Positions 33,073-43,535 of a DNA stretch of 64,000 bases are shown in pieces; the stretch's first letter is position 1, and the number at the start of each line of letters is the position of its first letter. The translations under genes were made by a program, and so were the position numbers. Origin of the DNA: Proruminimicrobium sp964487915 (GTDB lineage Bacteria; Elusimicrobiota; Endomicrobiia; Endomicrobiales; Endomicrobiaceae); NCBI GenBank assembly GCA_964487915.1, contig CAZASN010000001.1, positions 248,001 through 312,000 of the forward strand. Reading direction: 5' to 3'. Under the pieces are notes generated by a model. That model saw only the letters and a list, made by a program, of their open reading frames with translations. It searched no databases and was not told the origin of the DNA.

Positions 33073-34116
33073 ATGAAACATCTTATAACAATACAATTCA
33101 TAATATGCTGTTTGTTCTTTTGCGTTCTTCCGGCAAAAGCGGATAAAGGCAATGTGATTTTGCCTGTAGTTTTTTACGCCGATGAAACAGGTTTGGGTCT
33201 GGGAGCAATGGATATTCTCTATTTTAAAAGCGAAGGCGAAAAACACCATTCGTCAATAAACAGCGTTATTTTCGGAACGACGAAAAGCCAGTTCCTCTTG
33301 GTTGTCCAGCCGGAAATACAACTTTCTTCTTTATATACCGCAGACGGTTTTATATTGTTCAACGATTTTAAAAAACAGTTTTACGGGACAGGGAATCAAA
33401 GTGATTTTGATAATGAGGAAGACTATAAAAATTATGCTTACGGCGTCGGATTCGGGCTGCACAGAAAAATAAAAGATAACGTAAAAGTCGGAGTAATGTA
33501 CAATATACGCGATTTATCGGTTAAAGATAAAAAAACAGGCGGGCTTATGGAACAGTATGATACTGAAGGCGTAATTTCCGGAGCGGGATTTAAAGCGTCA
33601 TACGATACCAGAGACAACAATCTTTATGCGCAAAACGGATACCGTCTTGAATTATCATGGCTTTTATATGATTCAAAAACAGGAAGTTCTTTTGATTATT
33701 GCGAAACAATAATGGATTTCAGAAATTATTTCCGGATCGGCAAAAAAACGCTGTTTTCGTATCAGGCTTACGGCAGATTTTTAAACGGATATCCGCCTGT
33801 TCAGATTCTTTCTACTTTCGGAGGCGCAAACCAAATGAGAGGATATTATTCCGGCAGATATGTTGATAATATAGTTATTTTTTTGCAGCCTGAAATCAAA
33901 ACGGACGTGTCTGAAAGTCTGCAGATTGCGTTTTTCAGCGGCGTCGGAAATGTTTACCATGATTTAGAATCAATAGACGTAACGAAAATAAAAACGGCAT
34001 CGGGAGCCGGCTTAAGAATAAAGCTGAAAGATAATCCCAGAATAAATTTAAGAACCGATTTCGGATTTTCATGCGAATCTGCGGGTTTTTATGTAACGAT
34101 GCTGGAAGCATTTTAA
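33073..34116 (+). CDS. Omp85-type outer-membrane beta-barrel protein without POTRA domains
   Basis: 347 residues with signal peptide ('CVLPAKA-D'). The whole mature chain is alternating barrel strands and it ends in phenylalanine. 'GGANQMRGYYSGRY' with R256-G257-Y258 corresponds to the conserved lid loop (VRGF/Y) of the BamA/Omp85 surface-antigen family. There is no N-terminal POTRA region, so it is barrel-only, like some lipase-associated or uncharacterised 'surface antigen' proteins. Not BamA itself, given the size. It follows pdxJ by 7 bases. Cargo or role unknown. Confidence 0.8.
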   Translation: MKHLITIQFIICCLFFCVLPAKADKGNVILPVVFYADETGLGLGAMDILYFKSEGEKHHSSINSVIFGTTKSQFLLVVQPEIQLSSLYTADGFILFNDFKKQFYGTGNQSDFDNEEDYKNYAYGVGFGLHRKIKDNVKVGVMYNIRDLSVKDKKTGGLMEQYDTEGVISGAGFKASYDTRDNNLYAQNGYRLELSWLLYDSKTGSSFDYCETIMDFRNYFRIGKKTLFSYQAYGRFLNGYPPVQILSTFGGANQMRGYYSGRYVDNIVIFLQPEIKTDVSESLQIAFFSGVGNVYHDLESIDVTKIKTASGAGLRIKLKDNPRINLRTDFGFSCESAGFYVTMLEAF

Positions 34117-34158
34117 ATATTTATATATGTAAAAAAATCGTGAAATTTCAATAAATAG

Positions 34159-34187
34159 TTTAATAATTTAAAAAAATGTATTATACT
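34159..34187 (+). promoter_or_regulatory. Candidate promoter of the giant-protein gene
   Basis: TATACT at 34182-34187 (5 of 6) with only a weak TTTAAT (34159-34164) at 17 bases. The start codon is 10 bases beyond the -10 box and no ribosome site is present, so transcription would begin about 3-5 bases before the ATG. The surrounding gap 34117-34197 is otherwise featureless and A+T-rich. Confidence 0.4.
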
Positions 34188-34197
34188 TAATCTAATT

Positions 34198-37100
34198 ATG
34201 AAAAGGATTCAGGTATTTATATTATCCTTGGCTGTATTTTTTTCTTCAATAAATATTTCATTTGCTTTTGAGCAAAAAACAAACGCGAATGATATTTTTT
34301 GCGGGATTTCTAATGTTTTTAAAGTTCAGTATGAACTATACAAAAAAACAAAATATAATGTGATAAACGTTTGTGATATTGTCATTAAAGATGTTTTGAG
34401 TTTAAAAGCGCAAAACAACCATGAAATGTCTTTTATTGATTTGCAAAAACAGTTTACCGAAGCTGAAACGGCGTTATTGCCGCCCAATACGGTTGTGTTA
34501 TGCACAAAATTTTCAGCCTTAAATTATAAAACCGAGAAGTTTCCTTTAACTGCTGTGTTTGTATTGTTTTTTGTTTGTATCTTTTTACTTAGATATTTGG
34601 GATTATTGCGGGTTTTTTGGTCTGTCGTTTACATATCAAAATGTTTTAAGAAAGCATATGCTTTATATATGCTTTCTTTTATTTTCGGCAAAAAAACGAT
34701 ATCTTTGATTACTGTCGCATGTTTTTTGTTATCGGTATTAACTGCCAATCTGTCGGCTTCCGTTTTATATGAAAAATCATCTGCCGTTACCGAGACTGCG
34801 GAATTGTTTTCAAAAGATTTCGGCAAAATCACCGAAACGGTTGATAATAACAGCGATTTGCTTGTCGTAAATATACAGGATTTGCATTCAAATCCGTCGG
34901 TACAGTTGAATATAAAAAATATTTTAACGTCAATAGATAAAAAATATCAAATTAAGCAGGTATTTATAGAAGGCGGTTACGGCGATGTGGATATTTCGTG
35001 GTTTTATAAAATACGCGATTTAAAAGACAGAAATAATCTTGCCGACTCTCTGCTTGCCAACGGAAGGCTGACGGGATCGGAATATTTTGCATACAAAACG
35101 GGGCGAAATACTGTTTTAAAAGGTTTGGAAGACGAGCAGGTACATAAAAATAATTTAAAAACGCTTTCGGCGATAATGGACAGACAGGAATTTTATAATG
35201 CCGGACTTCAAAAAATCAAAGCGGATATAGATTTTATAAACGCTTCGCGGGCGTCAAATAAAAATTTGAGGTTGAACAAAATAGTTTCACGGCATAATAA
35301 CGGCGTTATTGATACGGCAAAATTTTACAAATTGCTTTTAAAAACCGCAAAAGAAATTAATAAAAATCCGAAAGATTACAAAAATATAATGCCCGTTGAT
35401 TTAGCGGAATTTCCGAATATAAATAAATATATAAATATAAATCTCGCAAAAATAAACTGGAAAAAACTGTCCGATGAAATTAATTTGTTTTTAAACGATA
35501 TTAAATCGCGAATGTCTTATGCCGAATATAGCGGAATAGTAAAAAATACGGACGGATTTTCGGACGCAGGCAAACTTGTCAGCCTTATACAATCGCTGAG
35601 CGGCGTTTATAAAATTGATTTGGCAAAAAAATATCCTGTTTTATATGTTTACGCAAACGTCAGTATTTCGGCCGAGTCGGTAAATCCGGTGGAACTTATT
35701 AACGAAGAAAGAGTATTGCTGAATAATTTAAGACAGGCTTTCTCTAGAAATAATACGGAATACGAAGTGTCTTTTTTGGCCGATTTCTACGATATTTTTA
35801 AAAAATATCTGACAAATTCTTTAACCGCAAACGAATATGAGTATTTTTCGGCTAAAATCAGCAAATTTAAAGAACTATATTCAAAATATGCCGTAGTTGA
35901 CAGGCTTGTAGATTTAAAGGCTGATTTTGATATGCTGGATGCTTATTATTCCGTAAATAATTACAGAAACGGTATTTTTATCAACAATGTTCTTGCCGGA
36001 AGAGAAATTAAATATAAAAACAACGATGCAGATAAAAATATGTTTGACGGAGCAAAAGACGTAATAGTCGTTGTTGCCGGCGGCTATCATACAAAAGGAA
36101 TATCTCAGCTTTTAAACGACAGAAAAATCAGTTATATAACGGTCACTCCGAATGTTAAAGGCGAGATAGAAAAATCTGAAAAAACTTATAAAGAAATTAT
36201 CAAAGAAGAAACTGCCGCAGAGACAAATGCCTTGAGTTTTACGGTTGCTTCATGTACGGATGATTTTATGCAGTTTAAATGGGGCGTCGTATCGGCAATA
36301 CAATATTTGAACAAAGAGTATTCAAAAGAAAATATAGAAAAAACCGTAGAAATCATGAAATATCTTGTAAAAGATAAAATTACGCTTAACTATACGGAAG
36401 AAAAAACCGAAATTACGGTAGGCGACAGAAAGATAGTTTTGTTAAATTATAACGGGCAGATGCGCAGTTCCGAAGATATAGATGCAAACAAATTTCAACC
36501 GACGGCAAATAAAATAAACGGGGTGGGAATAAACGCGTTATTTGAAAAATATCCGTCGCTTGATTTGTCAAACGGCGGGCTGGAATTTAAACTGCGTCAC
36601 CTTGAGAAATTCGGTATTACGGAGATAAAAGGCATAGATTTGGCCGTAATAGCAAGGCTTCCTTCATTAGTTCAGGAATATTTATTTGAAACTCTTCCCG
36701 CCGAAATTAAAGCAAAATCCGAAGAGCTTGTTATAATTGAAACAATAAAAAAACATGACAAAACGCCGGCACTTCTTGAAGAACTTGAAAAAATGTTTAT
36801 TGAGAGAACAAAAGCGACTGACGATTATCTTCAATTAAAGCAGGAAATTCTTCCTATGCATCTGCAGATATTATGGGACAGATCAGACGATATAGAGATG
36901 TTTATAAATCCGTTAAAAAGAGATTTGAAAGAATTGCTTAAAAGCAACATAAATAAGGCGCAGTATACGTATATAACGGCGGTTTTGTTTTTTATTTCAG
37001 CAATGACCGAAGATTTTTCCGATTCGGCAAATATGACGGATAAAAGATGCAATATTGAACTTTTGAAAGAATTTATGGCTGTCGGAGTAGTTCCTGCTTC

Positions 37101-40100
37101 AGCCGTTGAAAAATATGTTGACAACGAGATAAAATCAGGAAGCATCTCAGAATCGGCAAGACAGAAAAGAATAGCCGTTATAGATGAAATTGCAAGATCG
37201 GATAAAAATCCTGCGTCAATTCTAGGAATTGAATACAAAAATACGGCTCATAAATGGGAATGGATCTACAATCTTCCGTTTTCATCGTTTATTTCTTCTT
37301 TTATAAAGAAACACGGAATAAAATCAATAGCGGACAAAGAAATTTTTGAACAAAGCATAAGTTTAACCGAAAAGCCGGCGGCGTTGTTTGTTTTTGACGC
37401 TTTGTCGTCTCTGGCAATTATTGCGGGAGCGGCATTTGGAATATTAAGCGGTATTTTCCCGATAGTTGCTCTATCGGCAGTTATTTATTCCGTTACAAGA
37501 GGGATAATATTTACAAAGTCACACGGACTTATAACTAATAAAAATGCAAAAACCGAAATAGGAGTATACGGAGCAATTTTTACGCTTGCATCGGTAATAC
37601 CAGTTCTTATAGGTTTGTACGCGTTTCCTGTTATGGTTCCGGTTTTGATTATAGCCGGTCAGTTTTTATCTTCGGCGATTCATAAATCTTATAATTCCGG
37701 TCTTATAAAAGCTTATATCAACGGAGCAAAAATCAAAACGTCTCAGATTATAGCGGCGGTTCTTATAATTGCAACGCTTGCCGCCGGAACAATAGTTGTC
37801 AATAATTATTTCACGCAAACTTATACGGAATATGCGCAGGTGCAGCAGGAGATTATTAATATACAGTCGGACAGATTTGAAATAATCTTTTCGGGATATC
37901 TTAAAAATACGCATCTGACGGCTCAGGAAAAAGCTGAAATAAATACTTTGCGCGACTTTTTCGTTTCAAATATAGACCGTTCTTCATACGAAAAATTTTT
38001 GGAGAGTCTTTTATACATAAGATCCGAAATAACATCAACCGGCAGCGTTCTGACACCGTCAATAGACGCCGGTTTTGCGCTTTATGTTTGGAAAGACGTC
38101 GTTCAGGATCTTGATGAAATGATATCGGACAATCTTGCCGAAATACAGAAAAATAAAAATTTAAATGAAATTCTTTTGCAGGCTTACAGCGCTGATGAAA
38201 TTTCTTATCTTGAAATACTGTCTTTAAGAGATGATTCCGAGGCTTTGACAAAAATAATTAACGGGCAGAAAGATATGCATTACCGTTTTTACGCTTTTAT
38301 GCTTTTAAATGCGAAAGACCATATTTCTGCCGACGCATTTTTTAACAAAGACGATATTCTTAACTATCTTGACGGCGAATATATTTTAAGAGATCCTTTA
38401 AGTCTTGCGGATGTAAACAACAGTTTCCAGTGGCAGGCGATGTGCGCAATGATGAATTTTATTACGGGATCAGGCGAGGATTACTCGTCTATACTGCACG
38501 ACGCAAGAGTAGTAAGGCCGGGCGGTCCTCAGATATCAAACGCGGGACTTGCTTATGTTATAAGCGGCGACGGCACTGTAAGCCCTATATTTGTCGCTGC
38601 CCATGAAGTCGCACATATAAGATTTTTAAATATTATCGGGATACATGACAATACCGACGGATATAAAATTTCCGAATTATATGCCGAGCTTGAAGCCGCG
38701 CGAATAGAGGAAAAAGTTTCGGTTATGATGCAGTATACGGGCGGTAAAAAAATAACTGATTTGACGGATGATACGGATAATTATACCGTGGCATACGCAG
38801 TAATTGAAGAGGTGAGAAACAAAGTAGGCGTAGATTCATTGAATCTTTTACAGGATGCCATCATAGAATTTTTACAGGCAAGAGGCGAAAAACCGGCTGA
38901 AAATATTCAAAAGACTATGAAAGAAGTTGTTGAAATATTTGCCGCAAAAGTGGCAGACAGCCAGATAGCTTCGGGTGTTATTTCAGAATCTCAAAGGCAG
39001 AACAAAATAAAAGAAATAACAGACAGTCTTATTTCTGCGCAGGTTCCAACCGAAACGCCCGTATCTTTACCAACGGCTGCTCCTTCACAGAAACCTGCCG
39101 CGGCTGCTATGTTCCCTTACGGATTTATAGGGATGTTCTTTGCGGGAATAAAAGGCGGAAAAAATAAACCCGTTAAATACAAACATTTTAATTATATTGT
39201 TTCGGAATTTGAAAAAGAGGGAGCTTTTTTTGAGAGGTTTAAAAAAGTTGTTTTCAGAGAATCGGAAAACGGCTTTGACGCTTCATATAAACACGGTCTT
39301 TTCGGAAAAACAGAAACGGTTTTTCTGTCAAACGACATATCAAAAGAAGAAGCGTATACATTGATAAAAGGGCTTATAGCAGAATATCTTCCTACGGATT
39401 TACAAGGCAATTTGCATTATTATACACAGTTTTTTAAAAGAGATATCCGCGGCACCGTTTATGCGCCTCTTTTTAAATACGCTCCTGACGGACAATACGG
39501 TTTTGTCATAAATATGTTAAAAGATAAAATTTCAAAAGGAGACAGAATTTTCAGATTCTGGTCATGCGGTTCTGCTACGGGTGAAGAGCTGAGAACTTTT
39601 GCATGGTTTGTCAGAAAAACTCTTATTGACCTTGGCGAAAATCCGAATGACTGGAAACTTGATTTTTACGGTACAGATAATAATAAAACAACCGCCGAAA
39701 TAGCATCTTCTTTTACAGCTTCCGATATCGTTGAAAATAAAGAAGTTGCAGTTGATATGAGCGGATTTAACGTCCGTTACGTAATTCTTGACCATACCAA
39801 TATGACTGATCTTAAAAACTGGCTTATATGGCAGAAAGCAGAAGGCGGTTTTGACCTTATCTGCCAGCTTAATAATCCTACTCCTCAACAAGAGCAGGAA
39901 GCCGTCACAAAAGAAGTAATGCATCCTTACAGCATATATATTCATCATAATCAGATGTACGATGTTTCAGCCTCACAGATAAAGATTGAAAAGTCTTTTT
40001 CCGATGCGATAACGGTAAATGAATTTTTCGGGACTATGCCTGAAGTAAAGACAAAAAGCAAAACAGACGCTAATTATGCGTTTATCGGACTGTTGGGATT

Positions 40101-41844
40101 TTTTAAAGATTTAATTGATGCCGTTTTTTCAAAAGACGGCAATAGACAAAAAACGGCGGTTATATATGAAAAAATATTTGCAGATAATATTTTTTACAAT
40201 AACTCAAAGCCTGAAATATCAGACGGCGTCGTATTTGCTCCGGTTTTTGTGATAGAAGGTCCTTTAACCGGAAATTCCTCAAAAAAACTGAATTTAAAAC
40301 CGGCCGGCATCAAAATAAACGCCGAGCCTCTTTATTATGCCGTAGTTGAAAATGTATTGTATCTTTACGCAGAAGGCTGCAGTTACAATGATATCGTCGC
40401 CTCGGTGCAAAAAAGCGCCTTTATAAGAAAACAGGTGTCTTTATGTCTGAATAGAATTTACGGAAGAAGAATAAAGTCTGAAAATCTTGATATAAAAGAA
40501 ATAAAAATTTTAAAAGGCGGTTCGCAATCGTTGAAATATAATAATGCCGGAATTGTTGAAATTACGCTTAACAATTTTGATCCTTCAAAAATTAAAGAAC
40601 TGGCTGCCGCGTATATTGATTCGGCGGCAAGATACGGATTTGCCGTAAGAGAAAGCGTTTTCAGATACATAGACGATTTTAACGTATCGGCAGATAAAAA
40701 AGACAGAATAAATAATTTTATAAGCATAATTGAATCCCAGAAAAACATAAGCTGTCAGCTTATTCTTGATTATGAAGTTTACAGACAGCTTGTGTCGGAT
40801 ATAGGACTTGAAAAATTTAATGAAATACTGTCGCAGGCAAAATCAAAAAATGTTTCGGTTTATGTTTTTGTTGCATCCGAGTTGCAAAAAACGGATATAT
40901 CCGGTAATTCTTTGCTGTTCGGTTTTGTTGAAAATACAGACGGCAAATATTTTATTACGGATAATTTTACAAAAGATTCTTCAGAAGCCGCTTTTGCTTC
41001 GGATTGCGACAGCGTTCAAAAAATAATTTCATTCATGGAAGCAAATATTGCAAAGCAGCCGGTTATATTTAAAAACAGTCTTATCAAAAAAGCCGTTGAT
41101 TCGGAACAGGACACTGTTTTGACCGGCATATTAAGAGATATTTTTTCGGCGGGCCGTTTAATAAATGCGATATCAGCCGCTAAATCAAAATATTCGGCGG
41201 GAAAAATTGCCAAAACTTTTAGCGTAAAAGAACTTTCCGAAAGTTTTGACGACAATACGTTTGACCGGATAAAACAATTGTACGGAACTTATGTAAATTT
41301 ATCGGACGGAGAAGAACTTAAAGCAAAACTGTATGCCGAAATAATTGCTTTGCTGGGCATGAATAACGCGGGTTTGAAAAGATTTTTTGCCGTTAACGCT
41401 TTATCAGACGGCGGCGCGGCTTCTGTCTTTATCGATTTGATAATTTTCAGAATAGCGGCCGCAAAGCAGCTTGCTCTTGAAGGCAAAACCACGGGTCTTA
41501 AAAACCGCGAGTATGAAGATATTCTGGCAAAAGCCTTAAAAATAATGATGTTTGATATCGGCAACGATACCGGTGATGATATGGATTCTGAAGTTATAAG
41601 GCTTGCCGGCGTTCCGAATTCTTATGAAAAAGAAAAGAATCTGGCTGATTATCTTAAAAACAATATAGGAACGCTCACGCAGAGAGCTTTTTCAAACACA
41701 GAACCTGACGCGCGCGCTGTAAATACCCTGATATTTCTTATTCCGTTTGCCGAAGCTAACGATATTGAAATAGATATAACAAAACTTGCCGTTGATCAGA
41801 AAGATATAATTATAAAAGCAAAAGCAGTCCTTTCTGCGGCTTAA
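34198..41844 (+). CDS. Giant composite exported/membrane protein: Tiki/ChaN-like, HExxH and CheR-like regions
   Basis: 2,548 residues in one intact frame, the largest gene here. Signal-like segment 1-23; helices at about 118-139 and 166-188. Region ~215-660: 'VVNIQDLHSNPSVQL' (D228, H230), 'QVFIEGGYGD' (E258), 'LTGSEYFAY', 'LKGLEDE' and 'VVVAGGYHTKGI' (G628-H631), the motif series of Tiki/TraB/ChaN-like proteins. Region ~1060-1205: four or more helices. HEVAH at 1469-1473 followed by 'ELYAELEAARIEE' looks like a zinc peptidase motif with a downstream glutamate. A Pro/Ala linker lies near 1617-1640. Region ~1700-1900: 'RFWSCGSATGEELRTFA' (1786-1800) and 'DFYGTDNNKTTAEIA' resemble the SAM pocket of CheR methyltransferases, but expected residues are altered. 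The last ~550 residues are unknown. It is transcribed alone between pdxJ/OMP and tmk. Its activity is unknown; region calls are by eye. Confidence 0.8.
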   Translation: MKRIQVFILSLAVFFSSINISFAFEQKTNANDIFCGISNVFKVQYELYKKTKYNVINVCDIVIKDVLSLKAQNNHEMSFIDLQKQFTEAETALLPPNTVVLCTKFSALNYKTEKFPLTAVFVLFFVCIFLLRYLGLLRVFWSVVYISKCFKKAYALYMLSFIFGKKTISLITVACFLLSVLTANLSASVLYEKSSAVTETAELFSKDFGKITETVDNNSDLLVVNIQDLHSNPSVQLNIKNILTSIDKKYQIKQVFIEGGYGDVDISWFYKIRDLKDRNNLADSLLANGRLTGSEYFAYKTGRNTVLKGLEDEQVHKNNLKTLSAIMDRQEFYNAGLQKIKADIDFINASRASNKNLRLNKIVSRHNNGVIDTAKFYKLLLKTAKEINKNPKDYKNIMPVDLAEFPNINKYININLAKINWKKLSDEINLFLNDIKSRMSYAEYSGIVKNTDGFSDAGKLVSLIQSLSGVYKIDLAKKYPVLYVYANVSISAESVNPVELINEERVLLNNLRQAFSRNNTEYEVSFLADFYDIFKKYLTNSLTANEYEYFSAKISKFKELYSKYAVVDRLVDLKADFDMLDAYYSVNNYRNGIFINNVLAGREIKYKNNDADKNMFDGAKDVIVVVAGGYHTKGISQLLNDRKISYITVTPNVKGEIEKSEKTYKEIIKEETAAETNALSFTVASCTDDFMQFKWGVVSAIQYLNKEYSKENIEKTVEIMKYLVKDKITLNYTEEKTEITVGDRKIVLLNYNGQMRSSEDIDANKFQPTANKINGVGINALFEKYPSLDLSNGGLEFKLRHLEKFGITEIKGIDLAVIARLPSLVQEYLFETLPAEIKAKSEELVIIETIKKHDKTPALLEELEKMFIERTKATDDYLQLKQEILPMHLQILWDRSDDIEMFINPLKRDLKELLKSNINKAQYTYITAVLFFISAMTEDFSDSANMTDKRCNIELLKEFMAVGVVPASAVEKYVDNEIKSGSISESARQKRIAVIDEIARSDKNPASILGIEYKNTAHKWEWIYNLPFSSFISSFIKKHGIKSIADKEIFEQSISLTEKPAALFVFDALSSLAIIAGAAFGILSGIFPIVALSAVIYSVTRGIIFTKSHGLITNKNAKTEIGVYGAIFTLASVIPVLIGLYAFPVMVPVLIIAGQFLSSAIHKSYNSGLIKAYINGAKIKTSQIIAAVLIIATLAAGTIVVNNYFTQTYTEYAQVQQEIINIQSDRFEIIFSGYLKNTHLTAQEKAEINTLRDFFVSNIDRSSYEKFLESLLYIRSEITSTGSVLTPSIDAGFALYVWKDVVQDLDEMISDNLAEIQKNKNLNEILLQAYSADEISYLEILSLRDDSEALTKIINGQKDMHYRFYAFMLLNAKDHISADAFFNKDDILNYLDGEYILRDPLSLADVNNSFQWQAMCAMMNFITGSGEDYSSILHDARVVRPGGPQISNAGLAYVISGDGTVSPIFVAAHEVAHIRFLNIIGIHDNTDGYKISELYAELEAARIEEKVSVMMQYTGGKKITDLTDDTDNYTVAYAVIEEVRNKVGVDSLNLLQDAIIEFLQARGEKPAENIQKTMKEVVEIFAAKVADSQIASGVISESQRQNKIKEITDSLISAQVPTETPVSLPTAAPSQKPAAAAMFPYGFIGMFFAGIKGGKNKPVKYKHFNYIVSEFEKEGAFFERFKKVVFRESENGFDASYKHGLFGKTETVFLSNDISKEEAYTLIKGLIAEYLPTDLQGNLHYYTQFFKRDIRGTVYAPLFKYAPDGQYGFVINMLKDKISKGDRIFRFWSCGSATGEELRTFAWFVRKTLIDLGENPNDWKLDFYGTDNNKTTAEIASSFTASDIVENKEVAVDMSGFNVRYVILDHTNMTDLKNWLIWQKAEGGFDLICQLNNPTPQQEQEAVTKEVMHPYSIYIHHNQMYDVSASQIKIEKSFSDAITVNEFFGTMPEVKTKSKTDANYAFIGLLGFFKDLIDAVFSKDGNRQKTAVIYEKIFADNIFYNNSKPEISDGVVFAPVFVIEGPLTGNSSKKLNLKPAGIKINAEPLYYAVVENVLYLYAEGCSYNDIVASVQKSAFIRKQVSLCLNRIYGRRIKSENLDIKEIKILKGGSQSLKYNNAGIVEITLNNFDPSKIKELAAAYIDSAARYGFAVRESVFRYIDDFNVSADKKDRINNFISIIESQKNISCQLILDYEVYRQLVSDIGLEKFNEILSQAKSKNVSVYVFVASELQKTDISGNSLLFGFVENTDGKYFITDNFTKDSSEAAFASDCDSVQKIISFMEANIAKQPVIFKNSLIKKAVDSEQDTVLTGILRDIFSAGRLINAISAAKSKYSAGKIAKTFSVKELSESFDDNTFDRIKQLYGTYVNLSDGEELKAKLYAEIIALLGMNNAGLKRFFAVNALSDGGAASVFIDLIIFRIAAAKQLALEGKTTGLKNREYEDILAKALKIMMFDIGNDTGDDMDSEVIRLAGVPNSYEKEKNLADYLKNNIGTLTQRAFSNTEPDARAVNTLIFLIPFAEANDIEIDITKLAVDQKDIIIKAKAVLSAA

Positions 41845-41889
41845 TTTTGCCGTATTTTTACATTAAAAAACGTTTGTGCCGGTATTTCT

Positions 41890-41918
41890 TTGACACTCTA
41901 CCTTTTTTTTTATAAAAT
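41890..41918 (+). promoter_or_regulatory. Promoter of the tmk operon, close to the start codon
   Basis: Perfect TTGACA (41890-41895), 17-base spacer, TAAAAT (41913-41918). The ATG of tmk at 41927 is 8 bases after the -10 box, so the mRNA should begin at or within 1-2 bases of the ATG. No ribosome-binding site is present. Confidence 0.7.
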
Positions 41919-41926
41919 TCTCTTCT

Positions 41927-42583
41927 ATGGTAAGCAAATTTAACGCTTTTTTTATTACGATTGAAGGATGCGAAGGCTGCGGTAAATCAACACAATCTAA
42001 GCTTCTAAAAAAATATTTAAAAAACAAGGGTTTTAACGCGGTTTTGACAAGAGAGCCGGGCGGCAGTACTGTCGCCGAACAGGTAAGAAATATTCTTTTA
42101 AATCCAAAACTTAAAATTGCCCCGTTATGCGAACTTATGCTTTATGAATCGGCTAGAGTCCAGCATATTGAAGATATAGTCAAACCGAATCTGGAAAAAG
42201 GACGCATTGTCATTTGCGACAGATTTACCGATTCTACAATAGCCTATCAGGGATACGGGCGTAAAATAGACATAAAAACAATTGAAAAATTAAATGATAT
42301 AGCGACAATAGGAATTAAGCCGGATTTAACGATATATCTTGATATAGACCCTAAAATAGGAATTGCCAGAGCGAAAGCAAAAAAATGTTTTGATAACGGC
42401 GACAGAATTGAAAGAGAGAATATAAAATTCCACAATGATGTGCGCAGAGGTTTTCTTGCGCTTGCTAAAAAATATCCTAAAAGAATCAAAACTATAAAAA
42501 CAGAACCGACGGTAAAGGATACCCGGATTTTAATAAATGCTGAAATTGAAAAATTTTTAAGCAAAAGAAAAAAGAATGTTTAG
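41927..42583 (+). CDS. tmk: Thymidylate kinase
   Basis: 218 residues. P-loop 'EGCEGCGKST' at 13-22, DR-x motif 'ICDRFTDSTIAYQGYGR' and 'TREPGGSTVAEQVRNILL' for substrate binding. Makes dTDP from dTMP. Probably leaderless (see promoter at 41890). It overlaps holB by 8 bases; tmk-holB-ricT is a conserved order also known from Firmicutes. Confidence 0.95.
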   Translation: MVSKFNAFFITIEGCEGCGKSTQSKLLKKYLKNKGFNAVLTREPGGSTVAEQVRNILLNPKLKIAPLCELMLYESARVQHIEDIVKPNLEKGRIVICDRFTDSTIAYQGYGRKIDIKTIEKLNDIATIGIKPDLTIYLDIDPKIGIARAKAKKCFDNGDRIERENIKFHNDVRRGFLALAKKYPKRIKTIKTEPTVKDTRILINAEIEKFLSKRKKNV

Positions 42584-43523
42584 AAATATAATCGCCCAGA
42601 ATAAGGCAAAAAAAATCATTACCGAACAAATAAAAAACAATAAAATACCGCACGCTTATCTTTTCATAGGCGAAGACGGCATAGGCAAAAGAAAAACCGC
42701 GCTGGAATTCGCAAAGATTTTGAATTGCACGATAAACGATTATTCAAAAACCGATATAGGCGCGTGCGGACACTGCGCGGCATGTGAAATGATAAGCAAG
42801 GATTCTTATCCCGATTTGCATATGATAAATTTTGCAAAACAGGAAGAAATGCCAGACGGAGAGGGTGAAAAAACAAAGCTCGGGATAGATCTCATAAGGT
42901 ATATGCAGAAATACGTTTATATGAAATCCGCCGAAGGCAAATGGAAAATTTTTATCATAGAGCCGGCCGAAAAACTTACGATAGACGCATTTAACAGTTT
43001 GTTAAAAACGCTGGAAGAGCCTCCGGAACACACTATTTTAATTCTTATAGCAAAACACAGGGAGACGATTCCTACTACGATATTGTCAAGAACGCAAACC
43101 GTTTTTTTTCAGCCTTTGCCTAAAGACGAGATTATAAAATATTTACAACAGCAGCATTCTTTGGATGAAGAAACGGCGTCAAAAATAGCGGAAGACGCTG
43201 AGGGTTCGTTTGGCAAAGCCGAATATCTGATGTTGAACACTCAAAACGAATATGCGTCTTTATGGAAAGAACTTATAAGCAAAAAGATGCCGGCGGCTGA
43301 TTTGCTTGAAAAAAGCAGGCAGGTTTCAAGAGACAGAGAAACGGCGTTGTCGGTTTTGGATATAATTACGGAAAACGCAATGAAAAGTTTCAGGGAAAAC
43401 CCCGAAAAATATATTGATATTATTGAAAAATTATCGGAACATAAGATATACTTAACAAGAAACGCAAATCCAAATGCGGTTTTAGATAATTTATTTTTAT
43501 ATATAAATTCAAAAACGGTTTAA
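42576..43523 (+). CDS. holB: DNA polymerase III, delta' subunit
   Basis: 315 residues. N-terminal clamp-loader AAA+ fold: 'HAYLFIGEDGIGKRKTA' at 26-42, zinc-binding cysteines C51, C64, C67 and C70 ('GACGHCAACEM'), 'KIFIIEPAEKLTIDAFNSLLKTLEEPPEHT' region (core 'AFNSLLKTLEEPPEH') and an 'SRTQTVFF' sensor segment. Part of the sliding-clamp loader. Overlaps tmk by 8 bases and is followed 12 bases later by ricT. Confidence 0.93.
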   Translation: MFRNIIAQNKAKKIITEQIKNNKIPHAYLFIGEDGIGKRKTALEFAKILNCTINDYSKTDIGACGHCAACEMISKDSYPDLHMINFAKQEEMPDGEGEKTKLGIDLIRYMQKYVYMKSAEGKWKIFIIEPAEKLTIDAFNSLLKTLEEPPEHTILILIAKHRETIPTTILSRTQTVFFQPLPKDEIIKYLQQQHSLDEETASKIAEDAEGSFGKAEYLMLNTQNEYASLWKELISKKMPAADLLEKSRQVSRDRETALSVLDIITENAMKSFRENPEKYIDIIEKLSEHKIYLTRNANPNAVLDNLFLYINSKTV

Positions 43524-43535
43524 ACGGAGAATTCA

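Noticed and set aside
34198..41844. Giant gene as a fused artefact of several genes
   Set aside because: The frame is uninterrupted for 2,548 codons with uniform codon use and a single start and stop; nothing suggests a frameshift join.
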